A stretch of DNA of 7,940 nt from NCBI GenBank assembly GCA_016938155.1, contig JAFGVF010000053.1:1-7940 (forward strand), in the 5' to 3' direction. This DNA comes from Candidatus Cloacimonadota bacterium (GTDB taxonomy: Bacteria > Cloacimonadota > Cloacimonadia > Cloacimonadales > JAFGVF01). The position numbers and the translations under genes were made by a program. Under the pieces are notes generated by a model. It was given only the letters and a program-made list of their open reading frames with translations. It was not told the DNA's origin and searched no databases. Below, one piece after another: positions 1 through 7,500 of this stretch. How positions within the stretch are numbered: position 1 is the stretch's first letter; each line of letters starts with the position of its first letter.

Positions 1-938
1 AAAGATATTTCAGGAATCAAAACAAGTGCAGTCTTCTTCTGCTCAAGAACTGTTTTGAGAACATTAATATACACTTCTGTTTTACCGCTTCCGGTAACAC
101 CATGCAATAAAAATGGTTGAAAATTACCCAACGCTTCACGAACGGAAGCTATACAAGCATTCTGTTCGTCCGATAATACAATTTCTTTGGGCTGTAGAGT
201 ATTGAATTGGGGAATAAACTCTAAACCGGATTGTCTTTTTATCCTATGTAGTACTTTCTTCTTTATCAGTGCATCTACTACATATTTGGAGAATTGTTCC
301 AATACCAGCTCTTGGGGTTTTTCTCTTGTATCTAAAAAAAAGTTAACTATCTCCAGTTGCTTCTCTGTTAACTGTGTTTCGTCATAAGTGCCAAGTACCA
401 GGTATTTACAAATCCTGGTTTTGACTTTCTGAGGATACTTTCTATCGACGATAATCTTTTCTGAATCCTCTAACTCCCGAATTGTGCTAAAAAAGTTGTT
501 AACTCCGACCTGCTTGCGAATATCGGATAAAGCATATTGTATGTTGTAATCAAGAGTCGAAAGATACTCTGTTAGTTTATTACTAACCACTATCTTATCA
601 ATAATAGTCAGTTTCTGCATTATCTCTATATTAAAGGCTGCCGGCAATAGTGCAAAAAGAGCTTTTCCCATGCTGCAGAAGTAGTAGTTCTTCATCCAGG
701 TTGCAAGCTTGATAAGTTCTGGATTAAGAAGAGATGTCTTATCAATCACTTCAATAATCTCTTTAAGATCAAGCGAAGAATCTATCTCATCTTTGTTAAG
801 CTCTCTCCCTGTAAAACCTGACTTAATCACTTGCCCGAATGGAACAATCACTCTTAAACCAAAACTAAGTGGGTTTGCTGATAAATAAGCAAAGCTTTTA
901 TCTAACTCGATATTCAGAAAGACTTCGTATATTTTCAT
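1..938 (-). CDS. priA: Primosomal protein N' (PriA replication-restart helicase), 5' part only
   Basis: PriA is a cytoplasmic 3'-to-5' superfamily 2 DNA helicase that recognises abandoned forks and reloads the replisome. Reading from the ATG at 938 gives 312 open codons before the left window edge. Seen directly: an N-terminal region beginning MKIYEVFLNIELDKSFAYL, which fits the PriA 3'-DNA-binding domain (about residues 1-105) and includes the family-like stretch PFGQVIKSG; a middle region consistent with the winged-helix linker; then Walker A GVTGSGKT at residues 280-287 followed by EVY, and LIPEIS at 307-312. The HGVTGSGKTEVY...LIPEIS arrangement is diagnostic of PriA. The C-terminal helicase lobe and zinc-binding region lie outside the window (family length is about 730-830 residues). 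The ATG is the first plausible start after an in-frame TGA about 36 nt upstream; a GGA 3 nt before it is only a weak ribosome site. It is separated from the upstream operon by a terminator. Confidence 0.95.
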   Translation of the reverse strand, partial: MKIYEVFLNIELDKSFAYLSANPLSFGLRVIVPFGQVIKSGFTGRELNKDEIDSSLDLKEIIEVIDKTSLLNPELIKLATWMKNYYFCSMGKALFALLPAAFNIEIMQKLTIIDKIVVSNKLTEYLSTLDYNIQYALSDIRKQVGVNNFFSTIRELEDSEKIIVDRKYPQKVKTRICKYLVLGTYDETQLTEKQLEIVNFFLDTREKPQELVLEQFSKYVVDALIKKKVLHRIKRQSGLEFIPQFNTLQPKEIVLSDEQNACIASVREALGNFQPFLLHGVTGSGKTEVYINVLKTVLEQKKTALVLIPEIS

Positions 939-944
939 GATTCC

Positions 945-972
945 ATTTAATCTTTTGAGCTGATGAAGTCAA
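945..972 (-). promoter_or_regulatory. Possible sigma70-type promoter for priA
   Basis: On the minus strand TTGACT (972-967) and TTAAAT (950-945) are separated by 16 bp and match 5/6 and 4/6 of the -35/-10 consensus. The -35 overlaps the end of the operon terminator's T-tract. The predicted transcription start would fall at or next to the priA ATG at 938, so the mRNA would be leaderless or nearly so, which fits the absence of a good Shine-Dalgarno site. AT-rich DNA produces such matches by chance, so this is only a candidate. priA could instead be read from a promoter inside the 3' end of the upstream gene or by terminator read-through. Confidence 0.3.
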
Positions 973-1005
973 AAAAAAACAGCTTTGCGAAAGCAAAGCT
1001 GTTTT
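971..1005 (-). terminator. Intrinsic (Rho-independent) terminator of the energy-transducer operon
   Basis: A perfect 13-bp stem (arms 1005-993 and 988-976) closes on a 4-nt loop at 992-989 and runs directly into nine consecutive T residues on the minus strand (979-971), four of them shared with the stem. It begins 16 nt after the TAA stop of the TonB-like gene and 33 nt before the priA ATG. This is the textbook form for the minus strand. In the plus direction the hairpin is followed by only a broken T-run, and no plus-strand gene enters it, so its function is to end the minus-strand operon. Confidence 0.92.
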
Positions 1006-1021
1006 AACTTTAATGTTATAT

Positions 1022-2509
1022 TTAACTGCGAAGTATCAAACTAAACCCGTAACCTACAGCTTCTTGAAGCTTCATTGGGAACTTCCAGCCAAGTATGATA
1101 GTTCTTGTTTTGTTTAAGAAATCAGGAGTAAACACGCTACCGGCAGAACCTTCAACACCAGCTTCTTTGATGACACCGTTAACATCGACTTCGATAGTAA
1201 CATTAAGAATACCATAAATATTCTGAACTTGTCGCTCTCTTTCGAATAACTGCACGATTTGCTTCTTTCTCATATCTACAAATCGTTTTATCATCTCAAA
1301 GTTGCCCTTTTCAGCAGCTGTAAGCTCCTCTTTTGGACCTTCTTCACTGACAACTTTTATATTTCTGGCTCTAAAGCTTGCGATCATAGATACAGCTGAT
1401 TGTCCACTTATTACTTGAACATTACCTGCAGTAATGGCAGTACCACCACCGGCTAACTGGGACAAATCCGTTATAGCTGTTCCAGCTCCACGGAGCTCAG
1501 ATTCTGTCATAAGGGAAGCAGCACCGACTTGTGAAAGCACAGAAGCAGAATTGTCTAAACCGCCTGCAGCTCCGCCAATACCAGGACCAGCTCCAGCACC
1601 GGGTTTTCCAGGTCCGTTACCTTTTCCTTTACCGGGACCTCTACCACCGCCACCACCGGCAGCAGCAGCAACAATAGTTTCAGAAGTAACGGCATAAGCA
1701 GGACCTTGTATCTCAACAAGCTCTTGAGTATCAGATACATCAAAGCCAAGTAGAGATTGTGCCATTGCAGCAGCAGCAGCACTTCTTTCGCCTGCAGTCA
1801 TACCTGCAAAATCATCTTTTTTCCCTTGCTCTTCAGGTACAACTTCTTCCTGAGTAGCCGAAGAACTTGCTGTTCCTTGCTCTAAATCAGCGAAACTTGT
1901 ACCAACTTTAGAAGCCGCTTGAGTCTCACGAATAGCTGCAAGTCTGCTTTCAAGAGAATTATCAACAACAGGTGGTTTATAAGTTCTGCTGAAAATAGCC
2001 ATACCTATAAATGAGATAATCATAGCGATGATAACAAAGTTTCTGGTAAACCTTGCTTCAGAAGTAAGTTCTTCCCATCTATGGTATTGCTTTATAATAG
2101 TTTCTTGCTGAGGAGTGTATTTTGCTACATAGGGATCACCAAAACTATAGCTGATTTCATAATCACTATTTAAATGGATTGTCCCATTTGTATCGGGTGC
2201 TAATGTAAGTGTATTACCATTTAAAAGTTTATTTTTCTTTAAATCATCAATGGTTAACTCTTGATTGTCACCCTTTTTTACATCAACTCGCATGTTATTT
2301 GTAAGCATAACATTGAATAGATTGTTTTGCTTAACAACAAACAAATGCTTCTTAGGAAATTTCGGATCAACAATCTGCCAGAAAATATCATCAGCACTTC
2401 CAAGATACATCTTGTTCTCGATTAGCGATTCTTTATTTCCTATAGATGCAGCATAGTTAATCTGTTTTCCCTTAAAATATAGTCTTAATCTCAATACTTT
2501 TTCGTTCAT
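1022..2509 (-). CDS. TonB-like energy-transducer protein with AgmX/PglI-type C-terminal domain
   Basis: A 495-residue single-pass inner-membrane protein that probably couples the neighbouring proton channel to an envelope partner. Residues 1-150 are cytoplasmic and beta-rich; G37, H55 and the spacing of strands recall an FHA fold, but the phosphothreonine-binding Arg and Ser are not there (G37-S38 instead of GR, PKKH at 52-55 instead of SRxH). A transmembrane helix spans about 157-173, preceded by R153 and R156. Residues 175-285 are an Ala/Glu/Ser-rich linker, 285-317 are Gly-rich, and 400-495 match the AgmX/PglI/TonB C-terminal pattern: I407...RKKQIVQLFERER, GILNVTIEVDVNGVIKEA, and a final WKFP at 475-478. 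The protein has no cysteine at all, including the pair many AgmX-type domains carry. Its GGAGG site lies 5 nt before the ATG, 11 nt after the ExbD stop, and it is the last gene before the terminator. The family call is firm; FHA-like and coupling roles are inference. Confidence 0.85.
   Translation of the reverse strand: MNEKVLRLRLYFKGKQINYAASIGNKESLIENKMYLGSADDIFWQIVDPKFPKKHLFVVKQNNLFNVMLTNNMRVDVKKGDNQELTIDDLKKNKLLNGNTLTLAPDTNGTIHLNSDYEISYSFGDPYVAKYTPQQETIIKQYHRWEELTSEARFTRNFVIIAMIISFIGMAIFSRTYKPPVVDNSLESRLAAIRETQAASKVGTSFADLEQGTASSSATQEEVVPEEQGKKDDFAGMTAGERSAAAAAMAQSLLGFDVSDTQELVEIQGPAYAVTSETIVAAAAGGGGGRGPGKGKGNGPGKPGAGAGPGIGGAAGGLDNSASVLSQVGAASLMTESELRGAGTAITDLSQLAGGGTAITAGNVQVISGQSAVSMIASFRARNIKVVSEEGPKEELTAAEKGNFEMIKRFVDMRKKQIVQLFERERQVQNIYGILNVTIEVDVNGVIKEAGVEGSAGSVFTPDFLNKTRTIILGWKFPMKLQEAVGYGFSLILRS
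1559..1657 (-). repeat. Gly-rich low-complexity coding segment (periplasmic linker)
   Basis: Codons 285-317 of the TonB-like gene encode five glycines in a row, then alternating Gly/Pro/Lys/Asn and Gly/Ala units. The DNA is visibly richer in G+C than its surroundings. At 1657-1644 the coding strand reads GGTGGTGGCGGTGG, and runs of GCTGCTGCTGC (alanines) flank it at about 1661-1671, with another at 1767-1779. Extended flexible linkers are expected in TonB-like proteins that span the periplasm; here the spacer is Gly-rich where TonB itself uses Pro. Such simple repeats can change length by slippage. Confidence 0.75.
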
Positions 2510-2520
2510 TCACACCTCCA

Positions 2521-3084
2521 TCAAATCTTGGATGGATTACTTAACACATTAATTCTGTCACTATCGTGCTTTGAAGCAAAATAGATGTTCGAAAATTTAG
2601 CCTTAGCCGCGATATAGACAAGCTCGGTAATAATTTGGCACGGTATTGAGTAATCTGCTTGAATAATTAACAACGGAGATAAATCAGGATTAGCCCTAAT
2701 AAGCTCTTCGACCTCTGCTTCCAGATATGATTTCAGATTCTCGCGTGTAGTTTGATCATTAACAATCTGTTGAAGAGTTCCAACAGGTGTATTGTCAGTT
2801 CCAACATAAATAATATCAGGATAAACCTTAACCAACAAAGTTCTTGTCTTTGCTTCATCATACTCTTCTTGTGTAAGAGTAGTAGGAAACACAATACCTT
2901 TAGGTTGACTAATGGCCTGAGTTGTCATATTCACATTTTTAATCAAGAAAACAAGCAATATAGTGAGAATATCAACCAGAGAAGTGATGTTTAACTGCTT
3001 AACCTTTCCTTTTTTTGCTCTAGGTGTTGCATATCCTTCGTCTTCAAATTCATCTTCTAATTCGTAGTTTCTCGTTCTTAACAT
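2521..3084 (-). CDS. ExbD/TolR-family proton-channel subunit with conserved Asp (AglQ-like)
   Basis: This 187-residue protein has the ExbD/TolR layout: an acidic cytoplasmic N-terminus, a basic patch (RAKKGKVK), one transmembrane helix reading LNITSLVDILTILLVFLIK, and a periplasmic domain ending in the typical ADYSIPCQIITELVYIAAKA stretch. D38 in the helix is at the position of the family's proton-carrying Asp (D32 of E. coli ExbD, D23 of TolR), so the protein should be a working stator subunit for the adjacent ExbB homologue. I start it at the ATG at 3084, which has GAGG 5 nt upstream. A GTG two codons earlier (3090) is also possible and would give 189 residues. The upstream ExbD-like gene ends 12 nt before this ATG and the next gene begins 11 nt after its stop. 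It resembles the AglQ/AglS subunits of gliding motors more than nutrient-uptake ExbD by context only. Confidence 0.92.
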   Translation of the reverse strand: MLRTRNYELEDEFEDEGYATPRAKKGKVKQLNITSLVDILTILLVFLIKNVNMTTQAISQPKGIVFPTTLTQEEYDEAKTRTLLVKVYPDIIYVGTDNTPVGTLQQIVNDQTTRENLKSYLEAEVEELIRANPDLSPLLIIQADYSIPCQIITELVYIAAKAKFSNIYFASKHDSDRINVLSNPSKI

Positions 3085-3089
3085 ATGCA

Positions 3090-3093
3090 CCTC
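3090..3093 (-). promoter_or_regulatory. Ribosome binding site deciding the start of the Asp-bearing ExbD gene
   Basis: GAGG at 3093-3090 sits 5 nt before the ATG at 3084, an ideal spacing. The alternative GTG (3090-3088) overlaps this site and would rely on AAGG farther up, which straddles the previous gene's stop. The ATG is therefore the better start. Confidence 0.6.
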
Positions 3094-3096
3094 ACC

Positions 3097-3624
3097 TTAT
3101 TGAACTTTTACGAGTTTTCGTCTTTGATAAGCAACATCCGGGAATCTCTCCATACCATCAAGATCAGGCATCTTGCAAATATCAATCACTCGTATCAGAT
3201 GCTCATACTTGACATTATCATAAGGAGTGATCTTAATTGTTGCCTGCTTAGGATTCCTTTTCTTTACTTCAGAAAGGTAGCTGTCCAATTCAATGTAGTT
3301 AAAATCATCTATGTACTTACGCTTCTTATCTTTTTCTTCTATAATCTCAATTCCTCTTTGAAATTTACCATCTACTTCGTCATTATAGATGACCAGATCG
3401 ACAGCGTAAACCTTTTCCTCATCACCGCCTCCACCTTCACCTGGTCCCCCGGTTGAATCTGCACCTGAAAAATTCAGAGCAAGCAATGTAACCTGCACAG
3501 ATACAACCATAAACAGGAGCATCGGAATGATGGTTAAAAAGAGATTCATGATCGGCACTAGGTTTGGCGGATCAGAAGAATGAGAAGCTTTAGTGCTTCT
3601 ACTTTGAGACGGTTTGTATGCCAT
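3097..3624 (-). CDS. ExbD/TolR-like protein lacking the proton-carrying Asp (AglS-like partner)
   Basis: A 175-residue single-pass protein of ExbD/TolR form: 20 Ser/Lys/Pro-rich cytoplasmic residues, a transmembrane helix at about 22-51, then a Gly-rich hinge (residues 59-67, with a DEE after it) and a periplasmic domain. The periplasmic end carries the ExbD-type pattern of a helix (EHLIRVIDICK) followed by FPDVAY at 161-166. In the helix the sequence PNLVPIMNLFLTIIPMLLF puts N27 where ExbD/TolR proteins normally have Asp, and adds P34. It is thus probably a structural or regulatory partner of the Asp-bearing paralogue rather than a proton carrier; this is inference from alignment by eye. Its ATG follows the channel gene's stop by only 4 nt, and its AAGGA site lies inside the end of that gene, so translation is likely coupled. 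One cysteine (C150). Confidence 0.88.
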   Translation of the reverse strand: MAYKPSQSRSTKASHSSDPPNLVPIMNLFLTIIPMLLFMVVSVQVTLLALNFSGADSTGGPGEGGGGDEEKVYAVDLVIYNDEVDGKFQRGIEIIEEKDKKRKYIDDFNYIELDSYLSEVKKRNPKQATIKITPYDNVKYEHLIRVIDICKMPDLDGMERFPDVAYQRRKLVKVQ

Positions 3625-3628
3625 TTAT

Positions 3629-4363
3629 CTATTCCTTAATATTAGCATTAATCTTATTAATCATCTTCACACTGTATTCATCAATATCATTCATAATCTT
3701 TTCAGCTCTATTTCTCATAGAACCTTGTATTAATGTGGTAGGTATAGCAACAATAAGACCCATACCAGTTGTACCCATAGCAGCTTTGATACCGCCTGTA
3801 AGTGCTTCCTGCTGGGCTGTTCCTACTTTACCTTCAAGTGAGCCGAATGCTAAAATAAGACCATAAATTGTACCGAGAAGACCGGTAAGAGTTGAGATGT
3901 TTGCTATGATTTCAAACCAGAAAAGACCTGTTTCGATTTTAGGCATTGTCTGCAATGATGCTTCATCAAAAGCTCTTTGAACCGACCTCTTCAATTCCTT
4001 TCCTTGAACTCCACTATTTTTTTGTTCAACAAAAACTTTTAAACCGCTCCAAAAAATGAAACCAAGAGTTGTCTTTTTAAAAGCTTCTGAAATTTTAATA
4101 GCCTCGTTATAGTTCTCGGATTTTACATAACCCTGTAATTTAAGATAGAAATTACGAGTATCGATTTTCTCATCCAAAAAGAGTTTCTTGAATTTCACGA
4201 AACCAAGAACGATAGCAATAATGAGATAACCAAGAATGATATAAGCCCAGAATGAAGATTCTGTCCATACTGAAGCAAAGTCCATTCCTCCGGTTGAAGC
4301 TGCGGATAAAGATACACCAATTAATATCAATAGGGCAACTAAGATAATTCTCTTACTTTTCAT
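3629..4363 (-). CDS. MotA/TolQ/ExbB-family proton channel subunit (AglR-like)
   Basis: A 244-residue polytopic inner-membrane protein expected to form the oligomeric channel around an ExbD/TolR dimer and convert proton-motive force into movement. Hydrophobic segments: 5-22 (signal-peptide-like, with small residues SAAS at 20-23), 37-57, 148-172 and 190-212. The family signature is present in TGLLGTIYGLI (160-170) and in GGIKAAMGTTGMGLIVAIP (190-208); T165 and T199 match the conserved channel threonines. The long cytoplasmic loop (about 58-147) between the first and second mature helices and the short basic C-terminus are typical. Length is normal for ExbB/TolQ and short for flagellar MotA. 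AAGGAG stands 5 nt before the ATG; the gene starts 14 nt after the small upstream gene and is followed 4 nt later by the first ExbD-like gene. TolQ, ExbB or AglR assignment cannot be settled from sequence by eye; context with two ExbD genes favours AglR-like. Confidence 0.95.
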   Translation of the reverse strand: MKSKRIILVALLILIGVSLSAASTGGMDFASVWTESSFWAYIILGYLIIAIVLGFVKFKKLFLDEKIDTRNFYLKLQGYVKSENYNEAIKISEAFKKTTLGFIFWSGLKVFVEQKNSGVQGKELKRSVQRAFDEASLQTMPKIETGLFWFEIIANISTLTGLLGTIYGLILAFGSLEGKVGTAQQEALTGGIKAAMGTTGMGLIVAIPTTLIQGSMRNRAEKIMNDIDEYSVKMINKINANIKE

Positions 4364-4377
4364 GCTTTCTCCTTTTT

Positions 4378-4590
4378 CTAATATAAACTTTTATTCGATT
4401 CTTTTATTTTCAGCAATAGGTATTTACTATACTTATTCTTATAAGTAGTGTTCTTTCTAACAAGATTGGATTCAATCTTTGGAGCCTTTCTAACTTCAGC
4501 TTCAAAAGCTTCTTTCTCAGTATATATTTTGGCAGAGTATCCTATTGAAATCATCAGTAACAATAGCAGAAAGGCTAAAATCCTTTTCAC
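4378..4590 (-). CDS. Small basic exported protein of unknown function
   Basis: Not a family I recognise. The 70 residues begin MKRILAFLLLLLMISIGYSA, a clear Sec signal peptide or N-terminal anchor (positive n-region, hydrophobic core at 4-16, possible cleavage after S19 or A20). The remaining 50 residues are strongly Lys-rich with several Tyr, contain a short likely helix (EKEAFEAEVRKA, 25-36), and have no cysteine, so it is not a lipoprotein. It starts on GTG within a TAGTG overlap with the TPR gene and has a strong GGGAGG site 6 nt upstream, which supports real, coupled translation. It is placed between the TPR protein and the channel subunit, suggesting an accessory periplasmic or membrane factor of the same machine; that role is inference. 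A shadow ORF is unlikely because of the ribosome site, the signal peptide and the tight spacing on both sides. Confidence 0.78.
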   Translation of the reverse strand: MKRILAFLLLLLMISIGYSAKIYTEKEAFEAEVRKAPKIESNLVRKNTTYKNKYSKYLLLKIKESNKSLY

Positions 4591-7500
4591 TATTCACCTC
4601 CCTTCTTATATACAATATTAAGTTCAAGAATAACACCTGTTTTTTCCTTGGTGCTTTCAACTCGAATTATCAGGGTATTTGAATCAGACTTAAACAAAGT
4701 CGGATCAATATCTACAGGATTTGAAAATATTGCATTATTTTCCTCGTCAAGGAAAGCTTCCAATTCTTCTGAGATGACAACATCATTAAGCCAGATAGTT
4801 GCTTTTTCGACTGCAGCAAACTTAATCCCGGCTTTCAATACTTCATCATATCCGATAAACTCTTTTTTAAAGTATTTAACAAAGGTATCCGTTTTCACCT
4901 GCTCTACTGACAGTGAATCAATCACTATAGAAGTTGAATCGATTGTACTACCTTCATAGGATAATGAGTCAGGGGAAACCTGGATTTTGGCAGAGTCAAC
5001 ATCCATTAGATTATTGACAGGATTGTTTGCATAAATCCACTTTGCTTTCGTTGACTCCATATCATAGATTTTATCTACAGGATATATACTTTCGTATGCT
5101 TCAACATCATCCCAAGCTACTACCATTGAATCACCGACAACATAGTTGTCAGTCATCTTCCATTGCAACCCTGTCAGAATCTGTTCTTCAGCAGTTGTAA
5201 GGAAATAGTTTAATTTATCCTGGTCATAAGCAACTTGGAAATTCAGCAATAGAACTGCAGTTGTATCAGATACATTATCAGCTTTGATCGAATAAGTATT
5301 CACTCCTGCCTTCATACTTGTGTATTCAAGCCTAATCAGGCGATGTTCAACCGCTTGATTATCAACTTTCACAGAATCAACATAAATAGGAACACCTTTT
5401 ACTGGCTGGTCGTTAACCCAGAATTTTATTGATGCAGTATCAGGATAGGCAAATTGAATGTATCCCTTTGCCGGAGGAATTTCTGCTGTAAACTGACCTG
5501 TTAAGAAAACAGAGTTATATGGGTGAAGAACATAGCCACCTAATGTAAGATTACGATTGGTTGTAAGTTCGCTTACCATATCAACTTTTTTCTTGGGAGT
5601 TGAAAGTGAGTCAGCAGCATTTATAAGATTGTTTTCAAATGTCCAATCAGATGAGGGTATATTATCAACAATCTTGAGAGCAGGAATGAATTCAGCAATT
5701 TTGGGTATCATCTTTTCGATATTCTTATCTGTGTATCCTGTACCATCAACAAAAATATTGTAAACATTTAAATACCTATTTTTGGCCTCTTCTTTGTATC
5801 GGTTAACAAAGCTGTCAGTAGCAGGTTTCAACTGATACTCAATAAGATTTGCTGTAGCATCGTCTCCCAGTGCTTTTTTCCATTCATAAACTTCATTTGA
5901 TTGAGTATAATAGAACTTTAAGCGTCTGTTGACAACATCTGCAGCATGTTCCCAAATCTCACCAGAAGCATAGAAAAGTCTTACTTTTCTTTCCGTATCT
6001 AAATTCCATTCTGCTGCATCCTGGAATAATTTCACTAGTTCTTGCTCTTTCAGATTAGCAAGTTGGAATATATATTGAATTCTGTTTTTATCCTTAGTAA
6101 CCGTTTTATTTTGAATATCAAGAATATGATTCTTAAATTTTGTGTTGGAGTTAACTCTAAAAAGCGAAGCATCATCTGCTTTCATCCAAGAGTCACTGAT
6201 AGCCTTTAATCTCTTATCGTAGCTAGCTAAGAAATCACTTCTCTTCTTCAGGTAGTCCTGATACTCTTTCCAAGCTGTATACTCATCAGTGTAATACTTA
6301 AACCACTCATCAACTTGAGTCATATCAAGTTTGACATTTTTGTCAGTATAGTATTTCTCAAGCTTTCTAACTTCCGCCATCTTATCATTCATTAAATCCC
6401 ACTTCTGGGTTTTAAAAGCAGAATCAGCTTCTTTGACAACATCATCTATTTTTTGATAGGCAATCTGGCTGTATAAATCAACTGATGGATCCTTCTGATA
6501 TATGTAATGGGCAATTTCCTCATACTTATCCTGGTCACTATCAAGATATATCTTTGCGATATATTTCAAATAGTCCATTGAATTTTTATCGTTGGGATAC
6601 AACTTCTCAAAATTAGTCATCAATGTAATCAATGTGTCTTTGTTAGCTATCTCATCCTCCAAATAGATATTGATTGCAGATTTGTAAATATCTTCAACCT
6701 TATTCTCTCCAATATCTATCTGGTTGTTTCTAGCCTTGTCGTGTAAAGCAAGGTATTTGTGAGCAGCTCTATACTTTGTTGAAGGATTAGACGCATCTTT
6801 TTGAATCTGCCCTAAAATGATTGAGTAAGCCTCAATTGAAGCAGGATACTTCTCCACGAATTTATTTTGGATTGATACTACTTGTAAAGAATCATGCATC
6901 AAAGTGTCGGCAATAGACCAAGCATTGTAATATAGTGCGTGGATATCATTTTTATCAGTTTTTAACTCAGCATTTTCCAGAAGCATGCTAATAGTTTTCT
7001 GATAATCACCGCCTTTAAAGTAGTATTCACGAGCCTTGTCTCTTAAATCATAAATTGTTTTCTCGTTACCTTTCTCTTGAAACTTCGAAGCCAATCTAAG
7101 TTGCTCCTCTGCGGCGGATATATAATCCTGACCCTCAGCTAACAAATTAACACTTTTATCAATTTGTGCTAAATAGCTTCGATGTAACTCATCTTTATCG
7201 TTGTCATCATTCGCATACTCTTCAGCCTTTGAATAGAATCTCTCTGCACTCGCAAAATCAGATTTCTTCTCGTGTAATTGAGCTAAAAGCACATAAATAT
7301 CTCTGGTTCTCAATCTATCGTTATCATACTTCAGGAGGTCATTTAAATCGGCAATAACAAGCTCATCGTTTCCTTCTTCACTATTTATTATACTACGATT
7401 CCACAGAATACTTCGGATAAATTCATCTTTGTCTTTAGTATAAAACTCCTTGCTTGTTATTACATTATAAAATCTAGTTGCCCCGGTTAGGTAGAGGCTA

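Noticed and set aside
187..387. Plus-strand 66-residue ORF near the left edge
   Set aside because: It lies opposite the continuous priA reading frame, which carries clear helicase motifs.
971..1005. Hairpin as a bidirectional terminator or small RNA
   Set aside because: The plus-strand T-run is interrupted (TTTTAACTTT) and no plus-strand gene exists to terminate; all evidence fits the minus-strand operon.
1434..1697. Plus-strand 87-residue Pro/Ala-rich ORF
   Set aside because: It is the antisense of the Gly/Ala-rich linker of the TonB-like gene; the Pro-rich composition comes from reading Gly codons backwards. No ribosome site or family similarity.
1555..1782. Minus-strand 75-residue Leu-rich ORF in another frame of the TonB-like gene
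   Set aside because: Leucine runs come from frame-shifted GCT repeats; it lies wholly within a well-supported gene.
3085..3456. Plus-strand 123-residue ORF opposite the first ExbD-like gene
   Set aside because: Antisense shadow with no plausible domain; the minus strand carries a recognisable ExbD/TolR protein with tight operon spacing.
3097..4363. Flagellar MotA/MotB stator
   Set aside because: The channel subunit is too short and of the ExbB/TolQ form, and neither ExbD-like protein has the OmpA-type peptidoglycan-binding domain of MotB.
1022..4363. Canonical Tol-Pal operon
   Set aside because: There are two TolR-like genes, the C-terminal transducer has an AgmX/PglI-type rather than TolA layout, and no TolB, Pal or YbgC/YbgF lies downstream before the terminator.
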